A stretch of 29,955 bases of DNA from Croceibacterium_A sp039920345 (lineage in GTDB: Bacteria; Pseudomonadota; Alphaproteobacteria; Sphingomonadales; Sphingomonadaceae), in contig JBDSDZ010000011.1 in assembly GCA_039920345.1 (NCBI GenBank), positions 1 through 29,955 on the forward strand, given 5' to 3'. A program made the position numbers and the translations under genes. Below are positions 1 through 8,018 of this stretch, piece by piece. The notes beneath the pieces were generated by a model, which did not search any database, was not told where the DNA came from, and worked only from the letters and a program-made list of their open reading frames with translations. Numbering within the stretch: position 1 is the first letter of the stretch; every line of letters starts with the position of its first letter.

Positions 1-953
1 GGTTCGGCCTCCGCTACGGCGTCGCTGGAGGGCACCTCGAAAGCCACCATCCGGCTGGGCAGCGCGGCTGCAGGCGCGGTGTAAGGCGCGACGCTGGCGA
101 GCGTGACAGGCGCGGCAAGCGGCGGCAGTTCGGCCGGAACTTCGGCAACGGTCACGACCGGCGCTGCGTAAACTTCGGGCACATCGGCTGCCTGCGCGGC
201 GAACTGCACGCCGCCGGGTACATTGGCGAGGGCAAGCACGGTCGGCTGGCCGGCATCGGTTACGCCTGCCGGGACCGAGAGCAAGGTGGCGACGCGTTCC
301 TGCCAGGCCTCGGGCTGCGAAAGCAGGGCCCACTGCTGGATGCGGTCCGACACTTCACCGGCGGGCACGTCCTGCTCGGCCATCAGCCGCGCTTCGCGCC
401 AGCGGCCCGACAGGGCGAACGCAAAAGCGAGGTTCTGGCGCATCTTGGCGGTGTTTTCGCCGCCGCGAATGGCGTTGCTCATGATCTGCACGCCGCGATC
501 CGGCTGGCCGGCCAGCGCCAGCGCGAGGCCATAATCGGCGGTTGCGATGGTGCCTTCCCAGCCGCCGAGCAGCGTCGAGGCTTCCTGATACTTGCCTTCA
601 CCCGCCAGCGCCAGCGAACGGCTCAGGGCGGTGCGCGGCGAGGTATCGCCCAGCTGCATCGCATCGTCGAACGACGTTGCCGCCGACGCGAAGCGGCCGG
701 CGTCGAGATAGCTCGCGCCGAGCGCCGCTCGGTATTCGGCGTTGCGCGGATCGGCCAGCACGGCAGCTTCGGCCTGGCGGATCGCCCGCGACGCGCGGCC
801 GTCGGCTCGCGCAACATCAGCGTGGCTGGCCGAGAGGTTGCTCGGCATGCCCATGCTGGTGCAGCCCGAGAGCAGGACCCCGGTCATGGCGGTGGTGACG
901 GCCAAGGCGAACTTGGGCCCGATCATCCGATGGCTGCTGGCGGTGCGATTCAT
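1..953 (-). CDS. TPR lipoprotein, third gene of ParA operon (3' end outside window)
   Basis: The reading frame is open from the ATG at 953 to the window edge, giving 317 residues without the C-terminus. The N-terminus has a hydrophobic stretch ending in a lipobox (LLSGC, Cys31), so this should be an exported lipoprotein. Residues about 45-200 look like tetratricopeptide helices (for example the A-x-L-x-x-A-G-x-x-x-x-A pattern), similar to TadD-type TPR proteins. After about residue 215 it turns into an Ala/Pro/Val-rich linker. Similar sphingomonad proteins often end in a SPOR peptidoglycan-binding domain, but that part is not visible here, so this is inference. It starts 26 bp after the preceding gene in the same direction, and is probably co-transcribed with it and the ParA gene. 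Function is unknown; an envelope partner of a positioning ATPase is a reasonable guess. Confidence 0.75.
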   Translation of the reverse strand, partial: MNRTASSHRMIGPKFALAVTTAMTGVLLSGCTSMGMPSNLSASHADVARADGRASRAIRQAEAAVLADPRNAEYRAALGASYLDAGRFASAATSFDDAMQLGDTSPRTALSRSLALAGEGKYQEASTLLGGWEGTIATADYGLALALAGQPDRGVQIMSNAIRGGENTAKMRQNLAFAFALSGRWREARLMAEQDVPAGEVSDRIQQWALLSQPEAWQERVATLLSVPAGVTDAGQPTVLALANVPGGVQFAAQAADVPEVYAAPVVTVAEVPAELPPLAAPVTLASVAPYTAPAAALPSRMVAFEVPSSDAVAEAE

Positions 954-979
954 GGCTTGAGACCCCCTTGTGGTCGGAT

Positions 980-1588
980 TCAGTCGCGCTGGACTTGCGA
1001 GGCCAGTGCTTCGATTTCGGGGATGTCCCCGAGAAAACGGTCGAGCGCTTCGGTGACGAGCTGCTGCGCGCTGCGATTGCGCACAGTGCTTGCCAGACGG
1101 AGCTTGAGATGCCGCTTGGCATCCAGCCGCAAGGTGAAAGCGGCCCGGCGCAGCGCCGAGTCTGCCACCTTGAGCCGCGCCGGAGTGGCCGCGGCGGGCT
1201 TCTTCGGCGCCTTGACCTGCGTCACCGACGGCCTGGCCTTCGGGACCAAGTAGTCGCCGCCGTCTTCCTGCGACAGGCGCTCGGCCAGTTCCTCGTGCAT
1301 CGAGCGCACGATCGGCTTGGGCGAACCCTTGTCGGTCTTGGCTTCAGCCTCGGGATTGGCCGGGGCGGGCGTGAGCTGGAGGACCTCGGCGGAGTGATCT
1401 GCCACGTCGTCATTATCGCCCATGTCGTTCCAGCCGAGATCTTCGAGATCCTCGGTAATCTTCTGGGCCGCCTGAGCGCCGCCGATGTGGCCGACTGGCG
1501 AACTCTGCGGGCGCATGGCCGGCTTGGCGCCGCCCTTGCGGGCCAGCAGCGTTGGGCCGAGCGAGGCAAAAGTCTTGGATTCGTTCAT
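980..1588 (-). CDS. ParA-partner protein with RHH-like C-terminus
   Basis: 202 residues. The start is the ATG at 1588, 17 bp after the ParA stop; a longer frame reading upstream into parA has no support. Three parts are visible. The basic N-terminus (residues 10-27) contains LLARKGGAKPAMR. The middle (40-140) is acidic and then Pro/Ala/Lys-rich and probably disordered. The C-terminus (about 148-190) has the strand-helix-helix pattern of ribbon-helix-helix DNA-binding proteins (FTLRLDAKRHLKLRLAS, then a helix with AQQLVTEALDRFL). By analogy with ParA/ParG-type pairs, the C-terminus could dimerise and bind DNA or another scaffold, while the basic N-terminus could stimulate the ATPase. That analogy is inference. 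No ParB-type nuclease or HTH domain is present. Confidence 0.7.
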   Translation of the reverse strand: MNESKTFASLGPTLLARKGGAKPAMRPQSSPVGHIGGAQAAQKITEDLEDLGWNDMGDNDDVADHSAEVLQLTPAPANPEAEAKTDKGSPKPIVRSMHEELAERLSQEDGGDYLVPKARPSVTQVKAPKKPAAATPARLKVADSALRRAAFTLRLDAKRHLKLRLASTVRNRSAQQLVTEALDRFLGDIPEIEALASQVQRD

Positions 1589-1605
1589 CGCGACCAGCCT
1601 CCGGA

Positions 1606-2322
1606 TTACTGGGCGATGCGGCGGCCGAAGCCGCCTTGCGGACGATGCATGCCGGGCGCCTGCGACACCGCATTCGGCGGGGCAAACACGGTGCGGCGGA
1701 AGTTCTTCTCCAGCCGGTCGGCGATATAATGCCACAGCGCGATCACTTCGTGTGCGCTGCGTCCTTCGGGCTCGACTTCCATCACCGTGCGGCCATCGAT
1801 CATCGAGGCGGCATAGTCGGTGCGGTGGTGCAGGGTGATCGGAGCGACGGTGCCATGCTGCGACAGTGCGACAGCGGCTTCCGAAGTGATCTTGGCCTTG
1901 GGGGTCGCCCCGTTGACTACGAAGATCAGCGGCTTGCCGGCGCGTTCGCACAAGTCGACCGTGGCACCCACGGCGCGCAAGTCATGCGGGCTCGGGCGGG
2001 TCGGCACGACGATCAGCTCGGCCACGGAAATGACCGATTGGATCGCCATGGTAATGGCCGGCGGGGTATCGATGACCGCCAGCTTGAACCCTTGCTGGCG
2101 CAGGATCGCCAGGTCGTTCGCCAGGCGGCCCACGGTGGTCTGCGCGAAGGCTGGATATTCGGCCTCCCGCTCGTTCCACCAGTCGGCCAGCGAGCCTTGC
2201 GGGTCGATGTCGATGAGCACGACCGGACCTGCGCCGGCGCGCTGGGCCTGGACTGCCAGATGCCCGGACAGCGTGGTCTTTCCGGACCCGCCTTTCTGCG
2301 AAGCCAATGCCAAAACGCGCAA
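1606..2322 (-). CDS. ParA/MinD-family ATPase
   Basis: 238 residues from the chosen start. The deviant Walker A motif (QKGGSGKTT) lies within the first 17 residues, followed by the ParA switch DIDPQGS and DTPPA in the Walker B region. ParA-family ATPases cycle on nucleoid DNA or membrane and position DNA or protein complexes. The frame has no ATG near its start. TTG at 2322 gives the usual N-terminus MRVLALASQKGG and lies 8 nt after a GGGGG ribosome-binding site; the in-frame TTG at 2328 is too close to that site. The C-terminus (about 205-238) is a Gly/Pro/Arg tail beyond the ATPase fold. It is first in a three-gene operon with an RHH-like protein and a TPR lipoprotein. No parB or replication gene is nearby, so this is more likely an orphan positioning ATPase than the chromosome-segregation ParA. 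Confidence 0.85.
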   Translation of the reverse strand: MRVLALASQKGGSGKTTLSGHLAVQAQRAGAGPVVLIDIDPQGSLADWWNEREAEYPAFAQTTVGRLANDLAILRQQGFKLAVIDTPPAITMAIQSVISVAELIVVPTRPSPHDLRAVGATVDLCERAGKPLIFVVNGATPKAKITSEAAVALSQHGTVAPITLHHRTDYAASMIDGRTVMEVEPEGRSAHEVIALWHYIADRLEKNFRRTVFAPPNAVSQAPGMHRPQGGFGRRIAQ

Positions 2323-2561
2323 GGCCAATTCCCCCTGGTTAGACGGCCGGAGACACGCATACGTCCGGCCTTCGCCTAGGGACTTCGCAGATCACCCTAA
2401 ATTTTGAGTTAACTGCAGCGGCAATCTTGCGGCATTTTCCAGATTGGGTGCGAAACGCGCGGCCCAAATGTCGCCTCCGCCAGAGTGCGCGCCAGAAACC
2501 GCTTTCCTACAATGCCTGCAAGCCCCTAGTCTGCCGACCAACGAGCCGGGAGAGGATCGCC
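2323..2561. other. Divergent intergenic region, ParA operon / PQQ dehydrogenase
   Basis: 239 bp between two divergent genes. It must hold both promoters. No convincing -35/-10 pair was found by eye. The A/T-rich patch at 2398-2412 reads TTAA-N7-TTTA on the minus strand, one base from the CtrA consensus TTAA-N7-TTAA. A purine-rich ribosome-binding site (GGGAGAGG, 2548-2555) precedes the plus-strand ATG at 2562. Confidence 0.45.
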
Positions 2562-4739
2562 ATGGGGAAGAGGGAATTGGTCGGCCGGCTGGCCGCAAGT
2601 GCGCTGCTGGCGTTCACGCTGGTCGCGCAGGCCGTGGCGCAAACCACCGTGCCATTCGTGCCGGTGACCGATGCGATGATCCAGAACCCCGACCCGGCCG
2701 ATTGGCTGAGCTGGCGGCGGACGCTCGATTCGTGGGGGTATAGCCCGCTCGACCAGATCGACCGCGGCAATGTGAACAGCCTGCGCCTCGTCTGGGTCCG
2801 CCCGCTCGAAGCTGGCCACCAGGAAGGAACCCCGCTGGTCCATGACGGGGTGATGTATTTCCCCGGCCCGAGCGACCGGATTACCGCGATGGACGCCGCC
2901 TCGGGCGATGTGCTGTGGATCCATACCCGCGAACTGCCCAAGGACCTGGCGCAGAGCCTGACCTTTCCCGACACCAACCGTAACCTGGCGATTTACGGCA
3001 ACCTGATCATCGCCCGCGGGTCGGACGATTACATCTACGCCGTCAATGCGCAGACCGGGCAGCTCGCCTGGCAAACCAAGATCCTCGATTACCAGCATGG
3101 CGCCAAGCAGAGTTCGGGCCCGATAATCGCCGATGGGCTGGCGATAACGGGCCGCAGTTGCGAGCCCGAAGGCGGGCCTGATGCCTGCGTGATTACCGCG
3201 CACGATGCCCGCACCGGCCAGGAAGTCTGGCGCACCAGCACGATCGCGCGCGGCGATGATCCCAACGATGCCACCTGGGGCGGAACCCCGCTTGAACGGC
3301 GGATGCAGGTCGGCGCGTGGATGAATGCCAGCTACGATCCCGAGCTGCACCTGCTGTACATGGGAACATCGGTCAGCACCCCGGCGCCCAAGTTCCTGCT
3401 GGCGGGCAACGATTTCACCTATCTCTATCACAATTCGACCCTTGCGCTCGATGTGCGCACCGGGCGGATCGTGTGGCATTACCAGCATATCGTCGATCAC
3501 TGGGACCTCGATCACCCGTTCCCGCGCATCCTGCTGGATGAACAGGTCGCGCCCGATCCGGCCGAAGTGACGTGGATCAATCCCAACATTGACCGGACCA
3601 AGGCCTACAAGGTGGTTACCGGCGTGCCGGGCAAGACTGGCATCATCTATACACTCGACCGCCGCACCGGCGAGTTCCTGTGGGCACGGCCCACGGTGAT
3701 GCAGAACGTGGTCCAATCGATCGACGGGGCGACCGGGCGGGTCACGGTCAATCCTGATACGGTATTCCACGAAGTCGGCGGTTCGCCGCTGTTCGTCTGC
3801 CCCTCGTCCACCGGCGGGGCGAACTACCAGGCCCCGGCCTACAGCCCGCTCACCCAGATCATGTATTTCCCGGCCCAGAACCTGTGCGAAACGGTCACCG
3901 CAACACCGCCCGACTGGACCAATCCAACGTATTCGATCGCCTCGCACATCGCGATCGCGCCCGATGCCAATAACAACGTGGGTGTCATCACCGCGGTCAA
4001 CGCAGTCACCGGGCGAACCGCGTGGAAATACTCGATCCGTGCCGGGATGCAGTCCTTGCTCACCACCGGCGGCGGGCTGCTGTTCGCGGGCGACGCGGCA
4101 GGCCGTTTCCGCGCGCTCGACCAGGCCAGCGGGCAAGTGCTGTGGGAAATGAACCTGGGTTCAGCGGTGACCGGTTATCCGGTCACGTTCGAGACCGGCG
4201 GGCACCAGTATGTCGCGGTCTCGACCGGGTTCTGGCTGGGCGACAGTTTCACGCCTGAACTGATCCACGGCACGCAAGGGACGCTGTTCGTGTTCGCGTT
4301 GCCCGACGCGGGGATTGGCCGCCAGGGACCACCGCGGGCAGTCGTAAATACCGCGCGCGCTGGCGCCACATCGGCCGATCCGGCACCGGCAGGCGCGGCA
4401 CAGGCGCGGGCTGCTGATGGCGTGTTCAGCGCCGCGCAGGCAGACGCGGGGCAGCGGGTCTATGCCGCGAACTGCGCGGCATGCCACGGGGCCGCTCTCG
4501 ATGGCGCGGGCGAAGCGCCCCCGCTGAAGGGAACCGCCTTTCTTGCCAGCTGGAGAGGACGCACTCTGGCCGATCTCATGGCCAAAGTGAGCACGATGCC
4601 GCCAGGCAGCGCCAGCTCGCTGTCAGAAGCAGACCACCTCACTGTGATGGCCTATATCCTCCAGGCGAACGGGTTCAGCGCTGGCCAACCGCTGCCCAGC
4701 GACTTGGCGGCCTTGCGAACGATCGGCTTGGACAGGTAG
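2562..4739 (+). CDS. PQQ-dependent dehydrogenase-like quinohemoprotein, periplasmic
   Basis: 725 residues from the ATG at 2562, which directly starts a signal peptide (cleavage near ALA/AVAQ, residue 26-27) and follows GGGAGAGG. Residues about 40-585 form an eight-bladed quinoprotein propeller with repeated tryptophan-docking motifs (A-x-D-A-x-x-G-x-x-x-W). WDLDH at 314-318 matches the region holding the catalytic Asp of methanol/alcohol dehydrogenases. A C-terminal cytochrome c domain follows an Ala-rich linker: CAACH at 638-642 and a likely axial Met at 679. Family members oxidise alcohols or sugars in the periplasm and pass electrons to cytochrome c. Odd points: the usual GTGNP loop with the calcium-ligand Asn reads GTSVS (Val271), and the adjacent-cysteine disulfide of alcohol dehydrogenases is absent. 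It therefore belongs to a divergent clade and its substrate cannot be named. No PQQ synthesis genes are in the window. Confidence 0.88.
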   Translation: MGKRELVGRLAASALLAFTLVAQAVAQTTVPFVPVTDAMIQNPDPADWLSWRRTLDSWGYSPLDQIDRGNVNSLRLVWVRPLEAGHQEGTPLVHDGVMYFPGPSDRITAMDAASGDVLWIHTRELPKDLAQSLTFPDTNRNLAIYGNLIIARGSDDYIYAVNAQTGQLAWQTKILDYQHGAKQSSGPIIADGLAITGRSCEPEGGPDACVITAHDARTGQEVWRTSTIARGDDPNDATWGGTPLERRMQVGAWMNASYDPELHLLYMGTSVSTPAPKFLLAGNDFTYLYHNSTLALDVRTGRIVWHYQHIVDHWDLDHPFPRILLDEQVAPDPAEVTWINPNIDRTKAYKVVTGVPGKTGIIYTLDRRTGEFLWARPTVMQNVVQSIDGATGRVTVNPDTVFHEVGGSPLFVCPSSTGGANYQAPAYSPLTQIMYFPAQNLCETVTATPPDWTNPTYSIASHIAIAPDANNNVGVITAVNAVTGRTAWKYSIRAGMQSLLTTGGGLLFAGDAAGRFRALDQASGQVLWEMNLGSAVTGYPVTFETGGHQYVAVSTGFWLGDSFTPELIHGTQGTLFVFALPDAGIGRQGPPRAVVNTARAGATSADPAPAGAAQARAADGVFSAAQADAGQRVYAANCAACHGAALDGAGEAPPLKGTAFLASWRGRTLADLMAKVSTMPPGSASSLSEADHLTVMAYILQANGFSAGQPLPSDLAALRTIGLDR

Positions 4740-4754
4740 GGCCGGGAAGCTGCG

Positions 4755-5117
4755 CTATTGCCCGGTCATGCGGGAGATAAGGCGCGCGATCACGGCTCGG
4801 GCCGACGCGGGCTTGGCCACGAACGGAACGTCCGGGAGCGCGAGGGTCAGCTCGTGAGGTATGCCGACCGCGGAATGGACCACGAAAGGCACCCCAAGTT
4901 CGGCCAGCGCGATTGCAAGCGGGGTGACATCCCGGTCGGTCAGGTTGGCGTCAAGGATGGCGGCCGAAACGGGCTGTTGGTCGAGGATCGCAATCGCGTC
5001 GGCGACGGATGCTGCGGGTCCGACTACGCAGCCGTCCATCGCTTCAACTTCGCTCGCCAATTCGAGCGCGATCAGGAATTCGTCTTCTACGATCAGGACT
5101 GGTTGTTTGCCCAACAT
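4755..5117 (-). CDS. Single-domain response regulator (receiver only)
   Basis: 120 residues, just one CheY-like receiver domain without an output domain. The acidic pair Glu11/Asp12 (VEDE), the phospho-acceptor Asp56 (ILDANL), Ser82 and Lys102 (AKP) are all present, so it should be phosphorylatable. Stand-alone receivers act as phosphate sinks, relay carriers or partners in protein-protein switches. It is transcribed towards the PQQ dehydrogenase (15 bp between stops) and away from the Crp/Fnr gene. An EcfG-type promoter lies about 80 bp upstream of its ATG, which suggests membership in the alphaproteobacterial general stress regulon. No histidine kinase is adjacent, so its partner is unknown. 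Confidence 0.88.
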   Translation of the reverse strand: MLGKQPVLIVEDEFLIALELASEVEAMDGCVVGPAASVADAIAILDQQPVSAAILDANLTDRDVTPLAIALAELGVPFVVHSAVGIPHELTLALPDVPFVAKPASARAVIARLISRMTGQ

Positions 5118-5194
5118 TTGCGCATCCCCGGCCGAGCGGGAGCGCGACTGGTCTCTCAGCCGCCCTGGCTCATAAAATTCAGGCGATGGGAAGA

Positions 5195-5219
5195 AACGAA
5201 CTTAACATTGATTAGTTCC
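5195..5219 (-). promoter_or_regulatory. EcfG-type general stress promoter upstream of response regulator
   Basis: Read on the minus strand, GGAAC (5219-5215) is followed by exactly 16 bases and then CGTT (5198-5195). This is an exact match to the GGAAC-N16/17-CGTT consensus for EcfG sigma factors in alphaproteobacteria. It would start transcription near 5187 and give a leader of about 70 nt before the response regulator ATG at 5117. Confidence 0.72.
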
Positions 5220-5272
5220 CAAACTAAATAACCTGCATCTAAGACGATGTTATCGTGTAGTATACTCGGCAT

Positions 5273-5298
5273 CACCGGCCCTTCCTGGGCTGCCGGTG
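5273..5298 (+). promoter_or_regulatory. Leader hairpin upstream of Crp/Fnr gene
   Basis: A 7-bp perfect inverted repeat (CACCGGC at 5273-5279, GCCGGTG at 5292-5298) with a 12-nt loop lies 44 bp before the likely GTG start. A TATACT sequence at 5261-5266 just ahead could be a -10 box, but no good -35 is visible. It could be an operator for an autoregulating factor or an mRNA hairpin. The GGCTGAGAG sequence after it resembles one piece of a TPP riboswitch, but the rest of that aptamer is absent. Confidence 0.35.
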
Positions 5299-5341
5299 GC
5301 TGAGAGATGCGATGTGCTCCCGTCCAATAGGGGAAGCCGCC

Positions 5342-6082
5342 GTGTCAGAAGCCGATCCACCCATTCTCCTGCCCGCGCTGCGCAAGCTGCAATTGTGGGA
5401 GGATTTTACGCTGGCTGTCCTCGAACTTCCGCACCAGATCCGCACCATGCGCGCGCACCAATATATCGTGCGCGAACAGGAACGGCCGCGCGAATGCTGC
5501 GTGTTGCTGGAAGGCTACGCTATCCGCCACAAGACCACCGGTAACGGGGATCGGCAGATATTTTCGATTCACCTGCCGGGCGATTTCGTGGACCTGCATA
5601 ATTCGCTGCTGCGGCTGGCGGACCATTCGATCGAGGCGCTGACCGCCGCTACCGGCGCATTCATCCCGATCGAGGCGATCAAGGAGATCGCCTTCAGCCG
5701 CCCTCACGTCGGGCTGGCGATGTGGTACGAAACACTCGTCGATGCCTCGATCTTCCGCGAATGGACGCTCAACGTGGGACGCCGTGACGCGCTGACCCGT
5801 ACGGCACACATGATGTGCGAATTCGCGGTGCGGATGGAGGCCGCCGGGATGGGCGATCGCGATGCATTCGAACTGCCGATGACCCAGGCCGATCTGGCCG
5901 ACGCGCTCGGCCTGACGGCGATCCATCTCAACCGCCGGCTCAAGGTGCTGCGCGAAGAAGGTCTGATCGCCTACACCAAGCGCGCGGTGAAGATCCTCGA
6001 CTTTCCGCGCCTGGCGCAGATGGGCGATTTCGACCCGCGCTATTTGCACTTGTCTGGTGATCGTCCTGCTGCCGCCGCGTGA
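5342..6082 (+). CDS. Crp/Fnr-family transcriptional regulator
   Basis: 246 residues from the GTG at 5342, which has GGGGAAG five bases upstream. The in-frame ATG at 5312 would add ten residues and has no ribosome-binding site, so it is less likely. Residues about 20-130 form a cyclic-nucleotide-type beta-roll, with the conserved LPGDFVDL turn in place of the cAMP-binding pocket signature. A dimerisation helix follows, then a winged helix-turn-helix around residues 180-225 (MTQADLADALGLTAIHLNRRL). There is no N-terminal Cys cluster, so it is not an Fe-S FNR sensor. In sphingomonads such proteins commonly act as stress or redox regulators; the ligand here is unknown. It converges on der with 26 bp between the stops. 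Confidence 0.86.
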   Translation: MSEADPPILLPALRKLQLWEDFTLAVLELPHQIRTMRAHQYIVREQERPRECCVLLEGYAIRHKTTGNGDRQIFSIHLPGDFVDLHNSLLRLADHSIEALTAATGAFIPIEAIKEIAFSRPHVGLAMWYETLVDASIFREWTLNVGRRDALTRTAHMMCEFAVRMEAAGMGDRDAFELPMTQADLADALGLTAIHLNRRLKVLREEGLIAYTKRAVKILDFPRLAQMGDFDPRYLHLSGDRPAAAA

Positions 6083-6108
6083 GTTTCAGGCTGCGCGGTG
6101 ATCCAGCC

Positions 6109-7506
6109 CTATTCCTTGGCGAAGGGGTTCTTCGAACTGCGCATGGTCAGTCGCACCGGCACCGCGCCGAAGCCCAGTTCCTTGCGGATGCCGTTGACGA
6201 GATAGCGTTCGTAACTCGACGGCAGGTCGTCCAGCCGGCTGCCGAAGATCACGAAGCTGGGCGGGCGGGTCTTGATCTGGGTGATGTAACGTAGCTTGAT
6301 GCGCTTGCCGCCGGGGGCGGGCGGTGGATTGGCTTCGAGCGCATGATCGAACCAGCGGTTGAGCCCGGCGGTCGGCACGCGGCGGCTCCATTGGTCACGC
6401 AACTCGAACGCTGCGGCGATGAGCTGGTCGAGCCCTTTGCCGGTGATGGCGGAAACGGTCAGCAGCGGCACACCCTTGAGCTGTGCCAGCCCTTCGTCGA
6501 GCGCGCCGCGGATGCCGTTGAACAGGCCGCTGGCGTGTTCTGCGATATCCCACTTGTTGACGGCGAACATCAGCGCGCGGCCTTCGTCGAGCACCAGGTT
6601 GGCGATCTTGAGGTCCTGCACTTCAAGGCCGCGGGTGGCGTCGAGCAGCAGCACAACGACTTCGGCGAAATCGACCGCGTGGCGCGCGTCGGCCACCGCG
6701 AGCCGTTCCAGCTTGTCGTCGATCTTGGCCTTCTTGCGCATTCCGGCAGTGTCGATCAGCTTGATCGGTCGGACATCGCCGGTCGCGGGATCGGTCCATT
6801 CCCACGGCACTGCAATCGCGTCGCGGGTGATGCCGGCCTCGGGGCCGGTCAACAGCCGATCTTCGCCCAGCATCCGGTTGATCAGGGTGGATTTGCCCGC
6901 ATTGGGGCGCCCGACGATGGCGAGCGACATCGGCGCGTCGGGACGATACTCCTCCTCGCCCTCGACCGCGTCGATGGCGTCTTCTTCGGTAGGCTGCTTG
7001 TCGATAATCAGCGGCAATAGCGCGTCGTAGAGGTCGGCTATGCCTTCGCCGTGTTCGGCCGAGACCGGGACCGGGTCGCCCAGGCCGAGCGAGTAGCACT
7101 CGAGGATGCCCGACTGCCCGGAATTGCCTTCGGCCTTGTTAGCCACCAGCACCACCGGCACTTCCTGCTCGCGCAGCCAGCGGCCGATTTCCTCGTCTAG
7201 CGGGGTCAGCCCGGCACGGGCGTCAATCACGAACATCGCCGCATCGGCGCCGAGCAGCGAAACTTCGGTCTGCGCCCGCATCCTGCCCGGCAGCGTCTCG
7301 GCGTCTTCGTCTTCCCACCCGGCGGTGTCGACTGCTTCGAATTCGATCCCGAGCAGCCCGGCATGGCCGAACCGGCGATCACGCGTGACCCCTGGCTGGT
7401 CATCGACCAGCGCCAGCTTCTTGCCGACCAGCCGGTTGAACAACGTCGACTTGCCGACGTTTGGCCGGCCGATAATCACGACCTGGGGGAGGGTGCTGCC
7501 TGCCAT
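6109..7506 (-). CDS. der: Ribosome biogenesis GTPase Der (EngA)
   Basis: 465 residues, the usual length, from the ATG at 7506. A longer frame to a TTG at 7542 has no support. There are two tandem GTPase domains: the first with GRPNVGKS (13-20) and DTAG (60-63), the second with GRPNAGKS (199-206), DTAG (about 252) and NKWD (317-320). The first domain's G4 motif is NKAE instead of NKxD, a common Der variant. A KH-like domain fills the last about 95 residues. Der binds the 50S subunit and is needed for its maturation. A glyoxalase gene lies 55 bp upstream in the same direction and is probably co-transcribed. Confidence 0.97.
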   Translation of the reverse strand: MAGSTLPQVVIIGRPNVGKSTLFNRLVGKKLALVDDQPGVTRDRRFGHAGLLGIEFEAVDTAGWEDEDAETLPGRMRAQTEVSLLGADAAMFVIDARAGLTPLDEEIGRWLREQEVPVVLVANKAEGNSGQSGILECYSLGLGDPVPVSAEHGEGIADLYDALLPLIIDKQPTEEDAIDAVEGEEEYRPDAPMSLAIVGRPNAGKSTLINRMLGEDRLLTGPEAGITRDAIAVPWEWTDPATGDVRPIKLIDTAGMRKKAKIDDKLERLAVADARHAVDFAEVVVLLLDATRGLEVQDLKIANLVLDEGRALMFAVNKWDIAEHASGLFNGIRGALDEGLAQLKGVPLLTVSAITGKGLDQLIAAAFELRDQWSRRVPTAGLNRWFDHALEANPPPAPGGKRIKLRYITQIKTRPPSFVIFGSRLDDLPSSYERYLVNGIRKELGFGAVPVRLTMRSSKNPFAKE

Positions 7507-7561
7507 GGGCGCGCAGGTGGACACTGGCGTCCCGCTTGGCAAGCGAAAGCGCGGAGCCGGT

Positions 7562-8002
7562 CTACCAGTTGCCGGTGTTGGCCATGCTCGCCCACGGCTC
7601 GGCCGGCGGCAGCGAGCCGTCTTTCTGGAGCAGCTCGATCGAGATGTTGTCCGGCGTGCGCACGAACGCCATGTGCCCGTCGCGCGGCGGACGGTTGATC
7701 GTCACCCCGGCATCGGACAGTCGCTGGCAGGCGGCGTAGATGTCATCCACCTCGTATGCGAGATGGCCGAAATTGCGCCCGCCGTCATAGCTTTCCGCGG
7801 CGCTCCCGTCTTCCGGCGGCCAGTTATAGGTCAGCTCCACTTCGGCCACGCCCTGCTGTCCCGGCGCTGCCAGGAAGATCAACGTGAAACGACCCTTCTC
7901 GCTGTCCATCCGCTTGACCTCTTCCAGCCCAAGCAGCTTGAAAAACGCCACCGTGGCATCGGGATCGGCGATCCGGATCATGCTGTGAAGATATTTTACC
8001 AT
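7562..8002 (-). CDS. gloA: Glyoxalase I (lactoylglutathione lyase) family protein
   Basis: 146 residues, a single VOC-fold domain. It starts HSMIRIADPDATVAFF, the classical glyoxalase I opening with a metal-binding His (His6). It continues with ELTYNW, a His in NFGHLAYEVDD, and the C-terminal FVRTPDNISIELLQ with a metal-binding Glu. These are the four expected metal ligands (His/Glu/His/Glu). The enzyme isomerises the methylglyoxal-glutathione hemithioacetal to S-lactoylglutathione. The last about 18 residues are an extra tail rich in Pro, Ala and Trp. It is read towards der, and its divergent neighbour is the SIMPL gene. Confidence 0.9.
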   Translation of the reverse strand: MVKYLHSMIRIADPDATVAFFKLLGLEEVKRMDSEKGRFTLIFLAAPGQQGVAEVELTYNWPPEDGSAAESYDGGRNFGHLAYEVDDIYAACQRLSDAGVTINRPPRDGHMAFVRTPDNISIELLQKDGSLPPAEPWASMANTGNW

Positions 8003-8018
8003 CGAACCCTATTCTCCA

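Noticed and set aside
2526..4136. 536-residue open frame on the minus strand
   Set aside because: It lies antisense to the PQQ dehydrogenase gene, is rich in Arg/Gly/His as expected for a shadow frame in high-GC DNA, and has no recognisable domain.
5290..5311. GGCTGAGAG motif resembling a TPP riboswitch
   Set aside because: Only one short conserved piece is present. The second TPP motif (ACCTGAT...) and the aptamer helices are missing, and the downstream gene is a Crp/Fnr regulator.
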